Below, one piece after another: positions 1 to 6,829 of a stretch of DNA of 9,060 bases. Under the pieces are notes generated by a model. The model was not told the origin of the DNA. It saw nothing but the letters and a program-made list of their open reading frames with translations, and searched no databases. Each line of letters starts with the position of its first letter. The first letter of the stretch is position 1. A program made the translations under genes and the position numbers. Source of the stretch: Clostridia bacterium (GTDB lineage Bacteria > Bacillota > Clostridia > Christensenellales > UBA1242); assembly GCA_017618475.1 (NCBI GenBank), contig JAFZUF010000115.1, positions 1-9,060 on the forward strand, written 5' to 3'.

Positions 1-841
1 GGCCATTGAATATTAATTGACAATAAATTGAAGCCGTAGCGGGCGTTTTTCGTGGCTTAAAGCCCGTTTCTTGCTTGTAAGCGTCCTTGTAAATGTAATT
101 GCCGTATGCTGTGCCTTCCAAAAGCCATTGCATTTTCTTGCCATAGTCGCTTTCGGTTTCTTCCTTGTTATTGATTTGTTGAACGACAAAAGCGCCATGC
201 CTAAAACTTCTTATACCTTCAAATGATGACGGCAAAGGCTTAATGCCAAAATATGTGAAAAATGGGTTGTTGTAACTTTCCTTATTGCCAATAATAACAC
301 AACGCACAACGTGTTCACGTTTGCTTGAAAATAATATGTCAATAAAGTCGTTTACCATGTTGCCCCTATAACGTTTATACTTGTTTGGCGTCTTCGTAAA
401 CTCGTCAAATATTAATGTGTCAACGTCCACGTCGTCGGCACTTCTTACGGCGTCCGCGTCGGTCAATGCAAACACTTTCAAAAACCAAAACCACTTGCCC
501 CATTTGCCATTTTTATGACGCTTACGACAATAAAAGGTGTTGCCAATTTGTTTTAAGTTTCCGTCTTTGTTTGTGTCTTTGTCGTAAATGGTTAAGCCAC
601 AATATTTTCGAAGGTCTTTTGACTTGTAAAAAGTGTCTAACGCTTCTCTAACTTCTTTCTTAAACATACGAAGCCATATTGTTTTCTTTCCATGCTTCAA
701 AGCGCGACGAAATGCGCGCCTTTTGAACGCCCATGTTTTGCCGTAATTTCTATTACTTAAAATTGCGGTTATAATGGCGTTAAATGATAAGACGCGCAAG
801 CCGTCTTTGTCGCCGTAATGTGTTTTTTTAACTAATGTCAT
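1..841 (-). CDS. DNA packaging ATPase, phi29 gp16-like (C-terminus beyond left edge)
   Basis: ATP-driven motor that pumps the genome into the prohead through the portal. The first 280 codons are in the window and stay open to the edge; phi29 gp16 has 332 residues, so about 50 are missing. A Walker A-like loop SNRNYGKT lies at residues 29-36, after a beta-strand-like LRVLSFNAIITAI, and a Walker B motif TLIFDEF at 142-148 has the D146-E147 pair. Further downstream, segments resembling gp16 are visible: RCVIIGNKESYNNPFFTYFG (gp16 has RCICLSNAVSVVNPYFLFF) and LLEGTAYGNY. The ATG at 841 lies inside the end of the tail knob gene (14-base overlap), with only a weak AAAG upstream, suggesting translational coupling. 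The first Gly of Walker A is replaced by Ser, as noted in the findings. The assignment to gp16 is firm from motif order and from its place after the tail gene. Confidence 0.93.
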   Translation of the reverse strand, partial: MTLVKKTHYGDKDGLRVLSFNAIITAILSNRNYGKTWAFKRRAFRRALKHGKKTIWLRMFKKEVREALDTFYKSKDLRKYCGLTIYDKDTNKDGNLKQIGNTFYCRKRHKNGKWGKWFWFLKVFALTDADAVRSADDVDVDTLIFDEFTKTPNKYKRYRGNMVNDFIDILFSSKREHVVRCVIIGNKESYNNPFFTYFGIKPLPSSFEGIRSFRHGAFVVQQINNKEETESDYGKKMQWLLEGTAYGNYIYKDAYKQETGFKPRKTPATASIYCQLIFNG

Positions 842-2477
842 GTATAAACTTTAAGTGAATACCATTACGCAATTTAGACGCAATAATGTCAAATGCGTCT
901 TTTTGCCCAACGGCTGTTGTTACTAAATTACCACGCACATAATAATTGTCAAATGTAACGTCTTGTGGTGTATTGCCTAATAAATTAAGGCCGTCAATAA
1001 CGTCAATATTTTCAATTGTCGCATTGACATTTGCGCCAATTAAACGCGCGTTGTATGCTTCGTCATTTAATGACTTAAAATAAATAATATTTAATGGGTG
1101 CATGCAATTGTCATGGTCTTTGCGTAATTCGGTTAAGCCGTCGCCTTGTGTCACGCCCATGTCGGCGTTCACATTACCTTTGAAAAACTTAAAATTGTCT
1201 AATAAAGCGTCGCCAACGTTTAATGCTAATTCGCCGTAACTTTTACTATTCATAATGCCTTTTGCGTTATTTAAGGCCATGCCTAAGCCGTCGGCAATAT
1301 AGCACATTGTTTGTAATGCGTCGCTAATTTCAACGTTAGCAATTTGTGGTATTGTAATGGCGTTTGTTATGTCTTTGCTGTTGTCGCCTTGACTTACAAT
1401 TAATTGCACTTTTGAAGGCGAAAAAACAAAACTTACCATGAATTGCACGCCATTGCTTTTTCTATAATTAACTAATTGCATGTAATTATGAAAACTACCA
1501 ACATAATATTTGTAATTAATGCCGTCGCCCCAATTGTTTGTAGGCGTTAAATATTGATAATATGGCACGTCACGCCTATAAGTATACATGTGGTTGGCTG
1601 TAAACTTTTTTGTAGTGTTTCCCGTAAGCATTGTTCTATAATTAAACTCAACTTGTGTTCCACTTAAATGTGTGCTTACTTCGCTTTCAAAGTTTGGCAC
1701 AATATAAGCCCCAATAACTTTTGCGTCATTATTAACGCCACCAATGCTTGTTGTGGTGCTTGTAATTCCGCTTATAATCATGCTTGCAAGGTCAACGCTT
1801 GCATAACTTGCGCCCGCTTCTAATGAAGCAATTAACGCACTTAAAGTTATTGCGAAAAGATCGGTTGCTTTTACATAGTCGGTATTGGCTAAATTGCGGA
1901 CGGTCACATATTCAACAATGAAAACAACGTAAAAATTACTATTTGCCAAATAACGCCGTGTGTCGCCCGTTCCGCTTAGTCTATAAGAATAATTAACGGG
2001 GTCAATATGAAAGGGCGTTTCGGCCTTCACAATTTCGTCATATACCATTGTTTCATTTGCTAAAACCGCGTTTGTTCTATTCAATTGTATTTTGCCATTA
2101 TCTAATAAAAATTGATATGTTGCCCAATAATCAATTTCAATTGTATATATTACATAATCACTTTGCACTTTTGCGTCTTTAACATAATAGAAATTATGAA
2201 CGACTTTACCACCCGCGTAAATATTGCCTAAAACTTGTTCTAAATGTAAATAAGTAACTTTTTTATAATCAATATTATTGTCAAAAAAGTATTTCATACT
2301 TACTTTTAGCGTATTCGCATTAAGTCTGTAATTATCAACATGCAAATATGCACCAATAGCATAATTGGCGTTTATATAATAAATGTATTCGTTTACGTCG
2401 GTAAAACGTAAATGCACGCTATTTTCAATATTAGGCAAAAAATTGCCGTATAATGTTAAAGTTTGGTTACCTTCCAT
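828..2477 (-). CDS. Tail knob / major tail protein, phi29 gp9-like
   Basis: A 549-residue protein, close to the size of phi29 gp9 (599), which forms the distal tube of the short tail and acts in DNA ejection. The N-terminal third has the gp9 pattern: an early LPNIENSVHLRF segment, repeated aromatic beta strands (NEYIYYINANY, KVTYLHLEQV) and YTIEIDYWATYQFL, which parallels the HFEIDVLQTW segment of gp9. No signal peptide or membrane segment is seen. The middle holds a small-residue stretch around residues 212-245 (TLSALIASLEAGASYAS, then SGITSTTTSIGG), a position where gp9 has its membrane-active loop; that equivalence is inferred. The ATG lies one base after the lower collar stop (TAATATG), with no clear Shine-Dalgarno, so reinitiation is likely. 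The family call rests on length, strand pattern and neighbours. Confidence 0.85.
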   Translation of the reverse strand: MEGNQTLTLYGNFLPNIENSVHLRFTDVNEYIYYINANYAIGAYLHVDNYRLNANTLKVSMKYFFDNNIDYKKVTYLHLEQVLGNIYAGGKVVHNFYYVKDAKVQSDYVIYTIEIDYWATYQFLLDNGKIQLNRTNAVLANETMVYDEIVKAETPFHIDPVNYSYRLSGTGDTRRYLANSNFYVVFIVEYVTVRNLANTDYVKATDLFAITLSALIASLEAGASYASVDLASMIISGITSTTTSIGGVNNDAKVIGAYIVPNFESEVSTHLSGTQVEFNYRTMLTGNTTKKFTANHMYTYRRDVPYYQYLTPTNNWGDGINYKYYVGSFHNYMQLVNYRKSNGVQFMVSFVFSPSKVQLIVSQGDNSKDITNAITIPQIANVEISDALQTMCYIADGLGMALNNAKGIMNSKSYGELALNVGDALLDNFKFFKGNVNADMGVTQGDGLTELRKDHDNCMHPLNIIYFKSLNDEAYNARLIGANVNATIENIDVIDGLNLLGNTPQDVTFDNYYVRGNLVTTAVGQKDAFDIIASKLRNGIHLKFIHDIS

Positions 2478-2478
2478 A

Positions 2479-3000
2479 TTAATAAACCGCCATAAATAAA
2501 GTCTTAAACTCGTTTAAGCATTTTTCAACCAACGTTGTGACGTCTTTATTTAAGAAGTCAAGCATGCGCATGACTTCGTCAATGGTTTCGCCATTATCTT
2601 CCTTGCGCACTTCGCGTTCGTCTTCATTGTGGTATGGGTCGTTTTCATTAATTAAGTTAGGGTCGGCCGTTTCACTATCAAATGGCAATTCGGTTGTTTT
2701 AACTTTTTGGGCGCCCATGTCGTAATTGGTGGTTGCTTTTTCATAATAAACTTTGGTTGGGTTTTCCACCTTAGCCCAATAGTATGCGCGTTCAGCTATG
2801 CGGTCGGCATACGCTTGCATTATTAAGTCGGCTTTTGCTTCTAGTTTAATGCTAAATAATGCGTCAGTTTCAAAGCCTATTTCATGGTCGCAATAACGGC
2901 CAATAAATGCGCTTTCAAAGCCTTCAATTAAAGCGAAGGACGAAGGCAACGCCCCGCCCTTTGCTAAATATTCGGCCAATAACATAGTGTATTTCGCCAT
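2479..3000 (-). CDS. Lower collar / head-tail connector protein, phi29 gp11-like, short form
   Basis: A 173-residue protein likely forming the collar ring between portal and tail knob. The recognisable part is at residues 34-55: RYCDHEIGFETDALFSIKLEA matches the REIGFET segment typical of gp11-family lower collar proteins. It is followed by helices rich in Ala and Glu. A charged, probably disordered stretch (about residues 105-140, DPNLINENDPYHNEDEREVR) comes before a final helix, MRMLDFLNKDVTTLVEKCL. phi29 gp11 has 293 residues, so this one is much shorter. The ATG at 3000 is preceded by AAAGAAGG at about 9 bases, located in the last codons of the holin gene. It sits directly upstream of the tail knob gene, which fits its role. 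Confidence 0.8.
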   Translation of the reverse strand: MAKYTMLLAEYLAKGGALPSSFALIEGFESAFIGRYCDHEIGFETDALFSIKLEAKADLIMQAYADRIAERAYYWAKVENPTKVYYEKATTNYDMGAQKVKTTELPFDSETADPNLINENDPYHNEDEREVRKEDNGETIDEVMRMLDFLNKDVTTLVEKCLNEFKTLFMAVY

Positions 3001-3002
3001 AA

Positions 3003-3287
3003 TTATTTGCCTTCTTTCTTTTTGTCTTTGTCTTCAACTTGGCCTTTAATTTTTTCGCTTCCGTCAATGACAATTTTTACGCCTTCTTCTAATTCGTCGG
3101 CGTCAATTTTGCCGTCTTTTTTAGCGTTCTTATACCATGTTACAAGTGGCACAATAATAAAGGTAATTAAGCCACCAACAATTGTTATAATAAGGCTAAT
3201 TGTTTGTAAAACGTCATTTGTTTGTAAGCCCGTGCCAACAGCACATAATGCTGTGCCAATGCTTCCGCCTATTAATTCGTTTTTCAT
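3003..3287 (-). CDS. Holin (two hydrophobic segments, charged C-terminal tail)
   Basis: A 94-residue small membrane protein expected to permeabilise the cell membrane at the end of infection. Hydrophobic segments lie at about residues 6-21 (IGGSIGTALCAVGTGL) and 26-48 (LQTISLIITIVGGLITFIIVPLV). A highly charged tail follows, beginning WYKNAKKDGKIDADELEEG and ending KDKKKEGK. The tail motif DGKIDADELEEG looks like the second half of an EF-hand loop but lacks the first acidic ligands; similar K/D-G-K-I-x-x-D-E-x-E-E tails are common in holins of Gram-positive phages. I chose the ATG at 3287 because AAAGG lies 8 bases upstream; a GTG at 3296 would add three residues and overlaps that site. No endolysin is adjacent, so the partner lysin is probably outside the window. 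Confidence 0.75.
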   Translation of the reverse strand: MKNELIGGSIGTALCAVGTGLQTNDVLQTISLIITIVGGLITFIIVPLVTWYKNAKKDGKIDADELEEGVKIVIDGSEKIKGQVEDKDKKKEGK

Positions 3288-3298
3288 AGACAGCACCT

Positions 3299-4156
3299 TT
3301 AAGAAATTAAATTATTACTTAATAATAATGTAACTTCGTAACGAATATATATTTTTTCGTTTAATTCTAAATTGTCTAAACCGCTAACCCATAATGATAA
3401 GTTTTGCGACCCTTTTGTACAAAACCCTATAAGGTCAACGCCATGTGCTAATGATGGGCCAAACCAACCTTTAATATGCTTTAAGTCTAAATAATCACTT
3501 AAACCAATTGTGGTTGGGTAAAGTTTATCAGCAACGTTGCTTGGTATGTCAAAAATGCCAAAACGTATTGTGTCTTCGCCACTTGATAATGCACCCGTTC
3601 TTGTTAAATTAAGCGCACCAACAATTGTTAGTTTATTGCCATTTTTAACAATTCCCGCGTAAATATTTTCACGTGTTATATGTTCGTTAGTGCTTCCCGC
3701 TGTGAAGTCATAACCCGTCATATTTTCAATAATGCTGTTTGCTGTAAAATTGCCCGCAATGTTAACGTTGCCATTAAAAATTGGGCCTAAATCTTGGCTT
3801 GTGCCGTCGCCATAATTAACAATTAAATGTTGGCTTGCGTCAATTGAAAAGTTAGTAACGGGCTTGACGTTGCCCGCGTCTAAAATAGTGTCATTTGTTA
3901 AAGTTAAATACAAATGGCCGTTTTGAATATAAGCACCATTCACGCTTTCGCCTTGTTGTAAAACAATATCGTTGCTTTCTAAAAATGTGCCGTCTTCAAA
4001 TGTAAACTTAAATGACAACGTAGCGTTGCCCTTTTTGGCAATTTGAACGCCCGTTAATACGGCTTCGTCTAATGCCTTGTTAATGGTTTTTAACCATTGT
4101 TCAAGTGTTAATTTTTCGGTAAAAACACTTATAATTGTTTCTTTATTAATTGGCAT
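3299..4156 (-). CDS. Putative fibre / receptor-binding structural protein
   Basis: A 285-residue protein without a family I can name. The first 40 residues look helical. Then come three short units of the form strand - D/N-G/D-T - strand: KFTFEDGTFLESNDIVLQ (50-67), HLYLTLTNDTILDAGNV (81-97) and HLIVNYGDGTSQDLGPI (110-126). Such units are typical of beta-rich phage fibre and baseplate shafts. Residues 127-285 are Gly-, Asn- and Thr-rich beta sequence ending in KIYIRYEVTLLL. The start is the ATG at 4156, which shares one base with the portal stop (TAATG) and has GAGGAAGGGG at a suitable distance; an upstream in-frame start at 4183 would lie within the portal gene. The position after the portal suggests a virion appendage, either a head fibre or the host-recognition protein. 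This is inference from composition and context. Confidence 0.55.
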   Translation of the reverse strand: MPINKETIISVFTEKLTLEQWLKTINKALDEAVLTGVQIAKKGNATLSFKFTFEDGTFLESNDIVLQQGESVNGAYIQNGHLYLTLTNDTILDAGNVKPVTNFSIDASQHLIVNYGDGTSQDLGPIFNGNVNIAGNFTANSIIENMTGYDFTAGSTNEHITRENIYAGIVKNGNKLTIVGALNLTRTGALSSGEDTIRFGIFDIPSNVADKLYPTTIGLSDYLDLKHIKGWFGPSLAHGVDLIGFCTKGSQNLSLWVSGLDNLELNEKIYIRYEVTLLLSNNLIS

Positions 4157-5079
4157 TATTGTGCCCCTTCCTCGTCGTCGCATATGTTGTCGGCTGTTTT
4201 GTCAACTTGGCCGTCGCCGTCGGCGTCAACGTATATTTCTTCTAAACTTCCGTTTAATACCATTTCATAGTCAAGGCCGTATGTTTTGCATTGTTTATTA
4301 AATGTATCAATAAGCAAGTAAATATAGTCGGTTGCTTGGCCAATGGTTGCGTTTACTTCGGCGCTTTGCACCCTTTCGCGCTTTTCAATTGAATTGGTCA
4401 TAATACCAATTTTATTTAATAAGGTGTTGCGTTCTTCGTCGCGTATTTCCTTAAACTTGTCACAAAGGTAATTTACGCCAATGTCAATTGATTTTAGGCC
4501 GTCGCCTAATTGTTCACTAACAACTAAAACGGCTTGGCCTTGTTGTTTTTGTTGTATGGCTTGTTCAATAGACAAGCGTAAGTCTTCGTCTTTACATACA
4601 ACAATAAATGGGGTTTTACATGCTTCAAGGTTTTGACGCATGGCAACGTCGCAATTTGTCATAAAGTCGGTTGTTTCTTTAATTAAACTTGACATTGTCA
4701 TTGTGGCATTTGGTAATGCTTTGACTAAATAGGCGCCGTCTTCTTTGTCTTCATAATAAGCGTCGCGCGTCCATGTCTTACCATTTGCCGTTACAAAAAT
4801 AAGGGTTGTTGGGTTGCCTTGCTCGTTAAGGCCTTCGCCATAACAACTTGCCCATTTCTTTACAACTTTGTCATAACCCATTGCACCGCCGTCAAATAGG
4901 CCATATTTAACGTAATGCTCGGTTGCATAGTCTAACCCCTTGCCCGTGCTTTTGACTTTAATTTGAACGCTATTTAATAGCAAGTTAAAATATTCGTCAA
5001 AACGGCTGTAAACCCCGTAAGGCTTACGCTTTGCGGGGTTAAGGTTACGTATTTTTTTACTATCAACCTTTTTAGCCAT
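4156..5079 (-). CDS. Portal / upper collar (connector) protein, phi29 gp10-like
   Basis: A 307-residue protein; phi29 gp10 has 309. It forms the dodecameric ring at the capsid vertex through which DNA is packaged. Similarity to gp10 can be followed by eye: KTPFIVVCKDEDLRLSIEQA (155-174) matches gp10 KTPVLIRANDNNQLSLKQV. DKFKEIRDEERNTLLNKIGI followed by NSIEKRERVQSAEVNA (207-244) matches the gp10 [20 protein letters not shown] and LEKKERMVTDEVSSN segments. The basic N-terminus (MAKKVDSKKIRNLNPAKRKP) also fits gp10, where it binds DNA or RNA. An unusual acidic tail at residues 284-305 contains DADGDGQVD, a calcium-loop-like motif. The start has AAGGCTAGG about 9 bases upstream, at the end of the capsid gene. 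Confidence 0.93.
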   Translation of the reverse strand: MAKKVDSKKIRNLNPAKRKPYGVYSRFDEYFNLLLNSVQIKVKSTGKGLDYATEHYVKYGLFDGGAMGYDKVVKKWASCYGEGLNEQGNPTTLIFVTANGKTWTRDAYYEDKEDGAYLVKALPNATMTMSSLIKETTDFMTNCDVAMRQNLEACKTPFIVVCKDEDLRLSIEQAIQQKQQGQAVLVVSEQLGDGLKSIDIGVNYLCDKFKEIRDEERNTLLNKIGIMTNSIEKRERVQSAEVNATIGQATDYIYLLIDTFNKQCKTYGLDYEMVLNGSLEEIYVDADGDGQVDKTADNICDDEEGAQ

Positions 5080-5089
5080 AATGTTTTAC

Positions 5090-6265
5090 CTAGCCTTCAA
5101 CGGCGGTAATGCTTACGACAATGTCGCCACTAACGTTTGCAATTTGCACAACGCCGTCGTCATAAGCGTTGGCAACGGACGCACCGCCCATTGTAACGCT
5201 AACGCTTGCACCTGTTAGGGTGTAGCCTTCGTCGGCTGTATAAACGGCCTTAAATGTTTGGCCTTCGCCAATTTGTTCCATTACGTTGTTGCTTTTGCAA
5301 TGGCTTAAAGTTTCGGTAATGTCGTAATATGTTTCGTCTTCCATAATGTCGCCTTCGGCGTTGCTAATGGCGCTTGTAATGTCAAGGGCTAATGCCTTGA
5401 ATAATGTATTATAGAAGTATGCACGTTCGGTTGTTAAACCATGATTTGAATAACGGGCAAGGCCTAAAACGTCTTGGCCATATTCAAATAAACGTGTGGC
5501 ACGGCCTAATGCTTTGCGGTCATAAACCAAAATACGTGTGCCCGCGTAATTGGTGTCGTGTGGTAACTTAACAACTTTGCCTAAGATTTCTTCTTTGCTT
5601 AAATTGAATAAGTTAGCCAATTCAACCATGTCAATAAGGGCTAAAACGTCTTCGCTAATTGCAATACGAATGTCGTTAACGGGCACGCCTTGTTTGCATG
5701 GCACGTTAGCAACGTCGTTTGTTGCTTTAACAGCGTTAAACATTTTTCTAATGGCAAACATAACGCCTTTCATGTTCTTTGGTTTCTTGTTGCCTAAAAC
5801 TTCGCTTACGGCGTCCGCACCAACGCTTGCGTCTTCAATGACGGCACGCATTTGTGAATAGTCGTAGTCGCCTTCGCCACTTGTTAATGTCGCCATAATA
5901 CGACTTGCGACGGCTTCGGCACTTTCGCCCCTTGCGATAATGGCTCTAATTTCGTCGCGTCTTAAAGTAATCTTAAATTGTTTGCTTTCCCACTCGCTAA
6001 AATACTTGACGTATAATGTTGGGTCAAGTGGTGACAAGTCGGGTTGTGAGCCTTCGGCTGTTGGCACAAAGGCTTGTGCTTCGGCCATTTCAATAATGGC
6101 TTCTTCAATAACTTTGCCGTCGTTTACTTCGTAGTCGTAAAAGGCGTCTTCAATTAGATTAGTGTTCTCAACACTTCTAATATTTTGTTGCGCAATTGTT
6201 TCAACCGCTGTTAAAAAGTCGTTTGCGTTAGCGGGAAAATTGCTACTACCTTGATTTGTTGGCAT
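5090..6265 (-). CDS. Major capsid protein, phi29 gp8-like, with C-terminal Ig-like domain
   Basis: A 391-residue shell protein (phi29 gp8: 448). Residues 1-320 form the capsid part, with acidic N-terminal helices and a core containing KGVMFAIRKMFNAVKA, DVLALIDMVELANLFNLSKE and KVVKLPHDTNYAGTRILVYD, the beta-strand and helix pattern of HK97-fold capsids of this group. About residues 325-391 form a separate small all-beta domain with EGYTLTGASVSVTMGG and VSGDIVVSITAVEG, resembling Ig-like surface repeats of Firmicutes proteins; phi29 gp8 carries a BIG2 domain at the same end. The start is the ATG at 6265 because AGAAAGGA lies 11 bases upstream; the open frame extends to 6322, but that segment overlaps the scaffold stop and has no ribosome binding site. 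The immediately preceding gene is the scaffold, as in phi29. Confidence 0.9.
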   Translation of the reverse strand: MPTNQGSSNFPANANDFLTAVETIAQQNIRSVENTNLIEDAFYDYEVNDGKVIEEAIIEMAEAQAFVPTAEGSQPDLSPLDPTLYVKYFSEWESKQFKITLRRDEIRAIIARGESAEAVASRIMATLTSGEGDYDYSQMRAVIEDASVGADAVSEVLGNKKPKNMKGVMFAIRKMFNAVKATNDVANVPCKQGVPVNDIRIAISEDVLALIDMVELANLFNLSKEEILGKVVKLPHDTNYAGTRILVYDRKALGRATRLFEYGQDVLGLARYSNHGLTTERAYFYNTLFKALALDITSAISNAEGDIMEDETYYDITETLSHCKSNNVMEQIGEGQTFKAVYTADEGYTLTGASVSVTMGGASVANAYDDGVVQIANVSGDIVVSITAVEG

Positions 6266-6276
6266 ATTTTCTTTCG

Positions 6277-6284
6277 TCCTTTCT
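6277..6284 (-). promoter_or_regulatory. Ribosome binding site fixing the capsid start
   Basis: AGAAAGGA on the minus strand, 11 bases before the ATG at 6265. It lies in the short gap after the scaffold stop and decides the start against the longer open frame beginning at 6322. Confidence 0.75.
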
Positions 6285-6318
6285 TTACTTTCGTAATATG
6301 CTTTATTATGCGCAAAGG

Positions 6319-6654
6319 TCAACCACGTCTTTGCGCCCTACGCCTTGCGTTTAATTCTTCAATTTCGCTTGGCGTATTATCAACGGCACCTTCGCCGTTT
6401 AATAATTGTTTTATGACTTTTTCGCGTTCTTCTAAACGCTTTTCGTATTCGTCCTTTTGTTTGGCTAATTTGGCTTCGTATTCCTTTGTTACCTTACCAA
6501 CAAGGCCGTTTACGTCTTCTTCGCGCTTCTTTAAGTCTTCTTCTTTTTCTTTTAAGGCGTCTTCACGCTTTTGTAAGTCTTCTTCGCGCTTCTTTAAGTC
6601 TTCTTCTTTGGTGGTCAATTCGGCTTCTTTGGCCTTTAATTCTTCTTCGTTCAT
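6319..6654 (-). CDS. Scaffolding protein (coiled coil), phi29 gp7 analogue
   Basis: A 111-residue protein, slightly longer than phi29 gp7 (98), expected to guide prohead assembly and leave before or during packaging. About residues 3-75 are an almost continuous charged coiled coil made of heptads such as LKKREED, LQKREDA and LKEKEED. A C-terminal basic patch (ARRRAQRRG) could contact capsid or portal. The sequence has no hydrophobic core or enzymatic motif. Its position directly before the major capsid gene is the classical place for a scaffold. The ATG at 6654 has GAAAGGA 10 bases upstream. It ends with TGA, one of only two TGA stops seen in the window. A 33-base direct repeat lies within the coiled-coil codons. 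Function is inferred from composition and position. Confidence 0.8.
   Translation of the reverse strand: MNEEELKAKEAELTTKEEDLKKREEDLQKREDALKEKEEDLKKREEDVNGLVGKVTKEYEAKLAKQKDEYEKRLEEREKVIKQLLNGEGAVDNTPSEIEELNARRRAQRRG
6514..6609 (-). repeat. 33-base perfect direct repeat inside the scaffold coiled coil
   Basis: Copies at 6514-6546 and 6577-6609 are identical over 33 bases and are offset by 63 bases, which is 21 codons or three heptads. The segment between them is a degenerate version of the same heptad codons. The period keeps the coiled-coil register, as expected of heptad duplication. Confidence 0.9.
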
Positions 6655-6681
6655 TTTCGTGTGTTCCTTTCAAACAGCAAA

Positions 6682-6714
6682 GCCACAAACGACATTTGCA
6701 TGTGTGTTTGTGGC
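6682..6714 (-). promoter_or_regulatory. Hairpin in the scaffold leader
   Basis: GCCACAAAC pairs with GTTTGTGGC (9 bp, arms 6682-6690 and 6706-6714). Inside lies a second stem ACAT/ATGT closing a four-base loop, separated by a 1/2-base bulge. It ends 27 bases before the scaffold ATG and has no downstream T run in either direction, so a leader structure is more likely than a terminator. Confidence 0.5.
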
Positions 6715-6742
6715 ATAAATATACATAGGCTATTTGTGGCAT
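6707..6742 (-). promoter_or_regulatory. Candidate late promoter with flanking direct repeats
   Basis: On the minus strand ATGCCACAAA occurs twice (6742-6733 and 6716-6707), 26 bases apart. Between them is the -10-like TATATT (6723-6718). No good -35 lies at 16-18 bases, so if this is a promoter it would need an activator, and the repeats are possible sites for one. The location between the SSB-like gene and scaffold is where a late promoter would be expected. The start point is uncertain (about 6711-6715). Confidence 0.3.
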
Positions 6743-6748
6743 TGCGGG

Positions 6749-6767
6749 CAACAATTGCAATATGTTG
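6749..6767. promoter_or_regulatory. Palindrome, possible operator
   Basis: CAACA-ATTGCAAT-A-TGTTG: the central eight bases are a perfect palindrome and the outer five-base arms are inverted with a one-base offset. It lies upstream of the candidate scaffold promoter, so a regulator-binding site is plausible. No protein can be assigned. Confidence 0.35.
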
Positions 6768-6829
6768 GGCGTATTTTCGTAACGTTAGCCCCAACAGCGC
6801 GCAAGGGGTCGCAAAGCCTTAGTATCATG

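Noticed and set aside
415..651. Plus-strand open frame, 78 codons
   Set aside because: Lies fully antisense to the packaging ATPase, with low-complexity Cys/Arg-rich translation and no ribosome binding site.
3007..3333. Plus-strand open frame of 108 codons opposite the holin
   Set aside because: Its hydrophobic look comes from the reverse complement of the holin's Lys-rich tail and membrane codons; no ribosome binding site, and all other genes are on the minus strand.
6319..6321. TGA read as tryptophan (Mycoplasma code)
   Set aside because: TGA ends the scaffold exactly before the capsid gene and ends the 50-residue gene in an ATGA overlap, so it acts as stop; tryptophans use TGG.
6266..6322. 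N-terminal extension of the capsid protein
   Set aside because: Contains the AGAAAGGA of the start at 6265 and touches the scaffold stop.
6251..6728. Two overlapping plus-strand frames rich in Ser/Phe and Leu/Arg
   Set aside because: Translation simply mirrors the repetitive scaffold coiled-coil codons.
6563..6760. Minus-strand 65-codon frame with several cysteines
   Set aside because: Runs through the leader hairpin and out of frame over the scaffold gene; no ribosome binding site.
6788..6809. CCCC/GGGG hairpin after the SSB-like gene as a terminator
   Set aside because: Only four to five pairs, mismatched interior and no T run in either direction; too weak to list.
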